Shown one piece after another: positions 62,620 to 64,000 of a stretch of 64,000 bases of DNA. This DNA is from JAGWRI01 sp963728785. Lineage in GTDB: Bacteria; Gemmatimonadota; Gemmatimonadetes; Gemmatimonadales; Gemmatimonadaceae. The notes under the pieces were generated by a model. The model made no database searches, was not told where the DNA came from, and saw only the letters and a list, made by a program, of their open reading frames with translations. The stretch covers positions 744,001 to 808,000 of the forward strand of contig CAVSKV010000002.1 in assembly GCA_963728785.1 (NCBI GenBank). Reading direction: 5' to 3'. Position 1 is the stretch's first letter. Every line of letters starts with the position of its first letter. The translations under genes and the position numbers were made by a program.

Positions 62620-63710
62620 TGCGGAATCCGATCAAGCCGCTTGACCGATACGCGTTCTCGGAATTCTGGAAGATCTTCGTGGTCACCTCGCTGGGCTTTC
62701 CGGTGATCACGATCGTGATCGACCTCACCGACCACCTGGACTCGTATCTCGCGCGGCACCTGACCGCGCAGGCGATCGCCATGAGCTACGTATACTGGCT
62801 GCCCCAGTCCATGTTCATGGTGCTGCCGGCGGCGGTGCTGTTCGCCACGGTCTTCTCCGTGTCGGGGTTCACGCGTCATTCGGAGATCACGGCGGCCAAG
62901 GCGTCGGGCACCAGCTTCTACCGATTCATCGTGCCGATCCTCGTCGGCGCACTGCTCGCCACGGGGCTCGATCTCGTGATCGCCGAGTTGATGCCGGCGG
63001 CGAACCGGGCACACAACGCGCTCGTGGAAGAGGATCAGTTCAAAGGGCAGAACCAACGGTTCAGCTTCGCGTTCGCGGCGTCCGAAGGCGACCTGGGCCG
63101 GGTGTACACGCTCGGCACGTTGAACCGGATCACCGGCTCGGCGGCATCGGTACAGATCGAGCGGCGCGGCAAGGGGCCCGACTACCCCACGTACGTGGTG
63201 GCCACGGATGAGGCCAACTGGCGCGCCAACTACTGGAATCTGGGCCGCGGGACCATGCACATCCTGCCCGATTCGGGGGCCGAGCTCGCACTGAGCTTCG
63301 ACCGCATGCGGGACAACCAATTCCGCGAACAGCCGGCGGCGATGATGTCGCGGGCTCATCTGCCCGATGAAATGCGGTACGAGGAGCTGTCCCGATTCAT
63401 CAAGGCCATGGAGCGATCGGGCACCGACGTGAACGAGTGGAAGGTGGAGCGAGCGCTCAAGATCGCCATCCCGGTGACCTGCATCGTCATTGCGCTGTTC
63501 GGGGCGCCACTGGCCACGAGCAACCAGCGAGGGGGGGCGGCGTACGGAATCGCCATTTCGCTGGCCACCACGGTTACGTTCCTGATGGCCGTCCAGGTGA
63601 CCAAGGCGTTCGGGGGCACGGGGATCGTGCCGCCGGACATCGCCGCCTGGATTCCCAACGCCGTGTTCGCGTTGATCGGGCTCGTGCTCCTGGCCCGCGT
63701 TCGCACCTGA
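62619..63710 (+). CDS. lptG: LptF/LptG-family LPS export permease
   Basis: A 363-aa permease of normal family length. ATG 62619 overlaps the preceding stop (TGATG), so translation is coupled. N-terminal LDRYAFSEFWKIFVV, a jellyroll region and C-terminal helices (ALKIAIPVTCIVIALFGAPL, VTFLMAVQVTKAFGG) match YjgP/YjgQ. It should form the heterodimeric channel of the LPS exporter with the upstream protein; assignment of F versus G is by order only. The LptB ATPase gene is not in the window. Confidence 0.9.
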   Translation: MRNPIKPLDRYAFSEFWKIFVVTSLGFPVITIVIDLTDHLDSYLARHLTAQAIAMSYVYWLPQSMFMVLPAAVLFATVFSVSGFTRHSEITAAKASGTSFYRFIVPILVGALLATGLDLVIAELMPAANRAHNALVEEDQFKGQNQRFSFAFAASEGDLGRVYTLGTLNRITGSAASVQIERRGKGPDYPTYVVATDEANWRANYWNLGRGTMHILPDSGAELALSFDRMRDNQFREQPAAMMSRAHLPDEMRYEELSRFIKAMERSGTDVNEWKVERALKIAIPVTCIVIALFGAPLATSNQRGGAAYGIAISLATTVTFLMAVQVTKAFGGTGIVPPDIAAWIPNAVFALIGLVLLARVRT

Positions 63711-63712
63711 CC

Positions 63713-64000
63713 GTGACGCACTTTCCGCACCATCCACATCCGCGTCCTACCGAGACGTTCCCGGTCATGCACCGAACGGGCATCCGCCTGTTCAGGCGCG
63801 TGTCGCGGGTCGTAATCGGCACGTTCGAGCGCGTCGGCGCGTGGACGTACTTTGCCCGCGACATCGGCCGCGCGCTCTCGGAGCCCGCCACGTTCGCGCC
63901 CGAAACGCTGCGGCAGATGAAGAACATCGGGGTCGATTCACTGCCCCTGACCGTGATCGTCGCCGGCTTCATCGGCAGCGTGATCGCATTGCAGACGCGG
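63713..64000 (+). CDS. mlaE: MlaE-family lipid-transport permease (partial, cut by window edge)
   Basis: The frame from GTG 63713 (or ATG 63767) gives a 96-residue partial protein. The core reads VVIGTFERVGAWTYFARDIG and DSLPLTVIVAGFIGSVIALQ, the conserved start of MlaE permeases, which transport phospholipids between membranes. It follows lptG by 2 bp and is probably cotranscribed, linking LPS export and lipid trafficking. The C-terminal two-thirds lie outside the window. Confidence 0.8.
   Translation, partial: MTHFPHHPHPRPTETFPVMHRTGIRLFRRVSRVVIGTFERVGAWTYFARDIGRALSEPATFAPETLRQMKNIGVDSLPLTVIVAGFIGSVIALQTR

Overview
The window looks like chromosome of a GC-rich diderm bacterium, most likely a member of Gemmatimonadota. 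This is inference from gene content: a very large SprA-like outer-membrane protein, LptF/LptG and MlaE-type envelope genes, an acidobacterial-type duplicated permease (ADOP), a TonB-dependent receptor, a DUF5916/CBM9 barrel, LVIVD and DUF305 proteins, and many secreted peptidases. No rRNA or complete tRNA is present to settle it.

Layout. 1-2.3 kb is the right end of an integrated element. It holds a truncated second integrase fragment, a complete tyrosine integrase, iterated TGTCAGCA motifs and a displaced 3' half of a tRNA-Asn gene marking the attachment site. 2.4-15.6 kb holds envelope and secreted functions: an ADOP permease, a secreted six-hairpin glycosidase, an M61 peptidase with PDZ domain, a PQQ-type propeller, a GT39-type glycosyltransferase, two L,D-transpeptidases and a small lipoprotein. 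16-20.3 kb is a phosphonate/phosphate-type ABC operon (phnD-phnC-phnE-phnE) whose two permeases carry related extra periplasmic domains. 20.3-29.1 kb has a DUF2164 protein, an octaheme cytochrome c, an overlapping DUF305/LVIVD pair, a DUF5916 barrel and a lipoprotein.

29.3-42.4 kb is metabolic and hydrolytic. It contains a nitroreductase, a CocE/NonD hydrolase interrupted by an in-frame amber codon, a cyclophilin lipoprotein, a cupin, a tight operon (creatininase-like, ketopantoate-reductase-like, SDR, M20 peptidase), a decayed permease relic, a methyltransferase, a short YaeQ, a GNAT protein, an intact CocE/NonD paralogue and an ArsA-type ATPase. At 42.5-43.7 kb lies a 1.2-kb segment bounded by inverted, internally repeated ends. 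It has no transposase and carries one lipoprotein gene.

43.7-48.8 kb holds the type IV pilus motor genes pilB-pilT-pilC and a ComEA-like helix-hairpin-helix protein. 48.9-54.7 kb has two secreted zinc peptidases (M13, M28) and a TonB-dependent receptor. 54.7-64 kb has the SprA-like giant protein divergent from an lptF-lptG-mlaE run, which is an outer-membrane biogenesis cluster. The right edge cuts mlaE.

No CRISPR array or recognisable defence system was seen. The most unusual features are the 1.2-kb inverted-repeat element, the paired periplasmic domains in the PhnE permeases, the amber-split hydrolase and the isolated SprA gene beside LPS-export genes.
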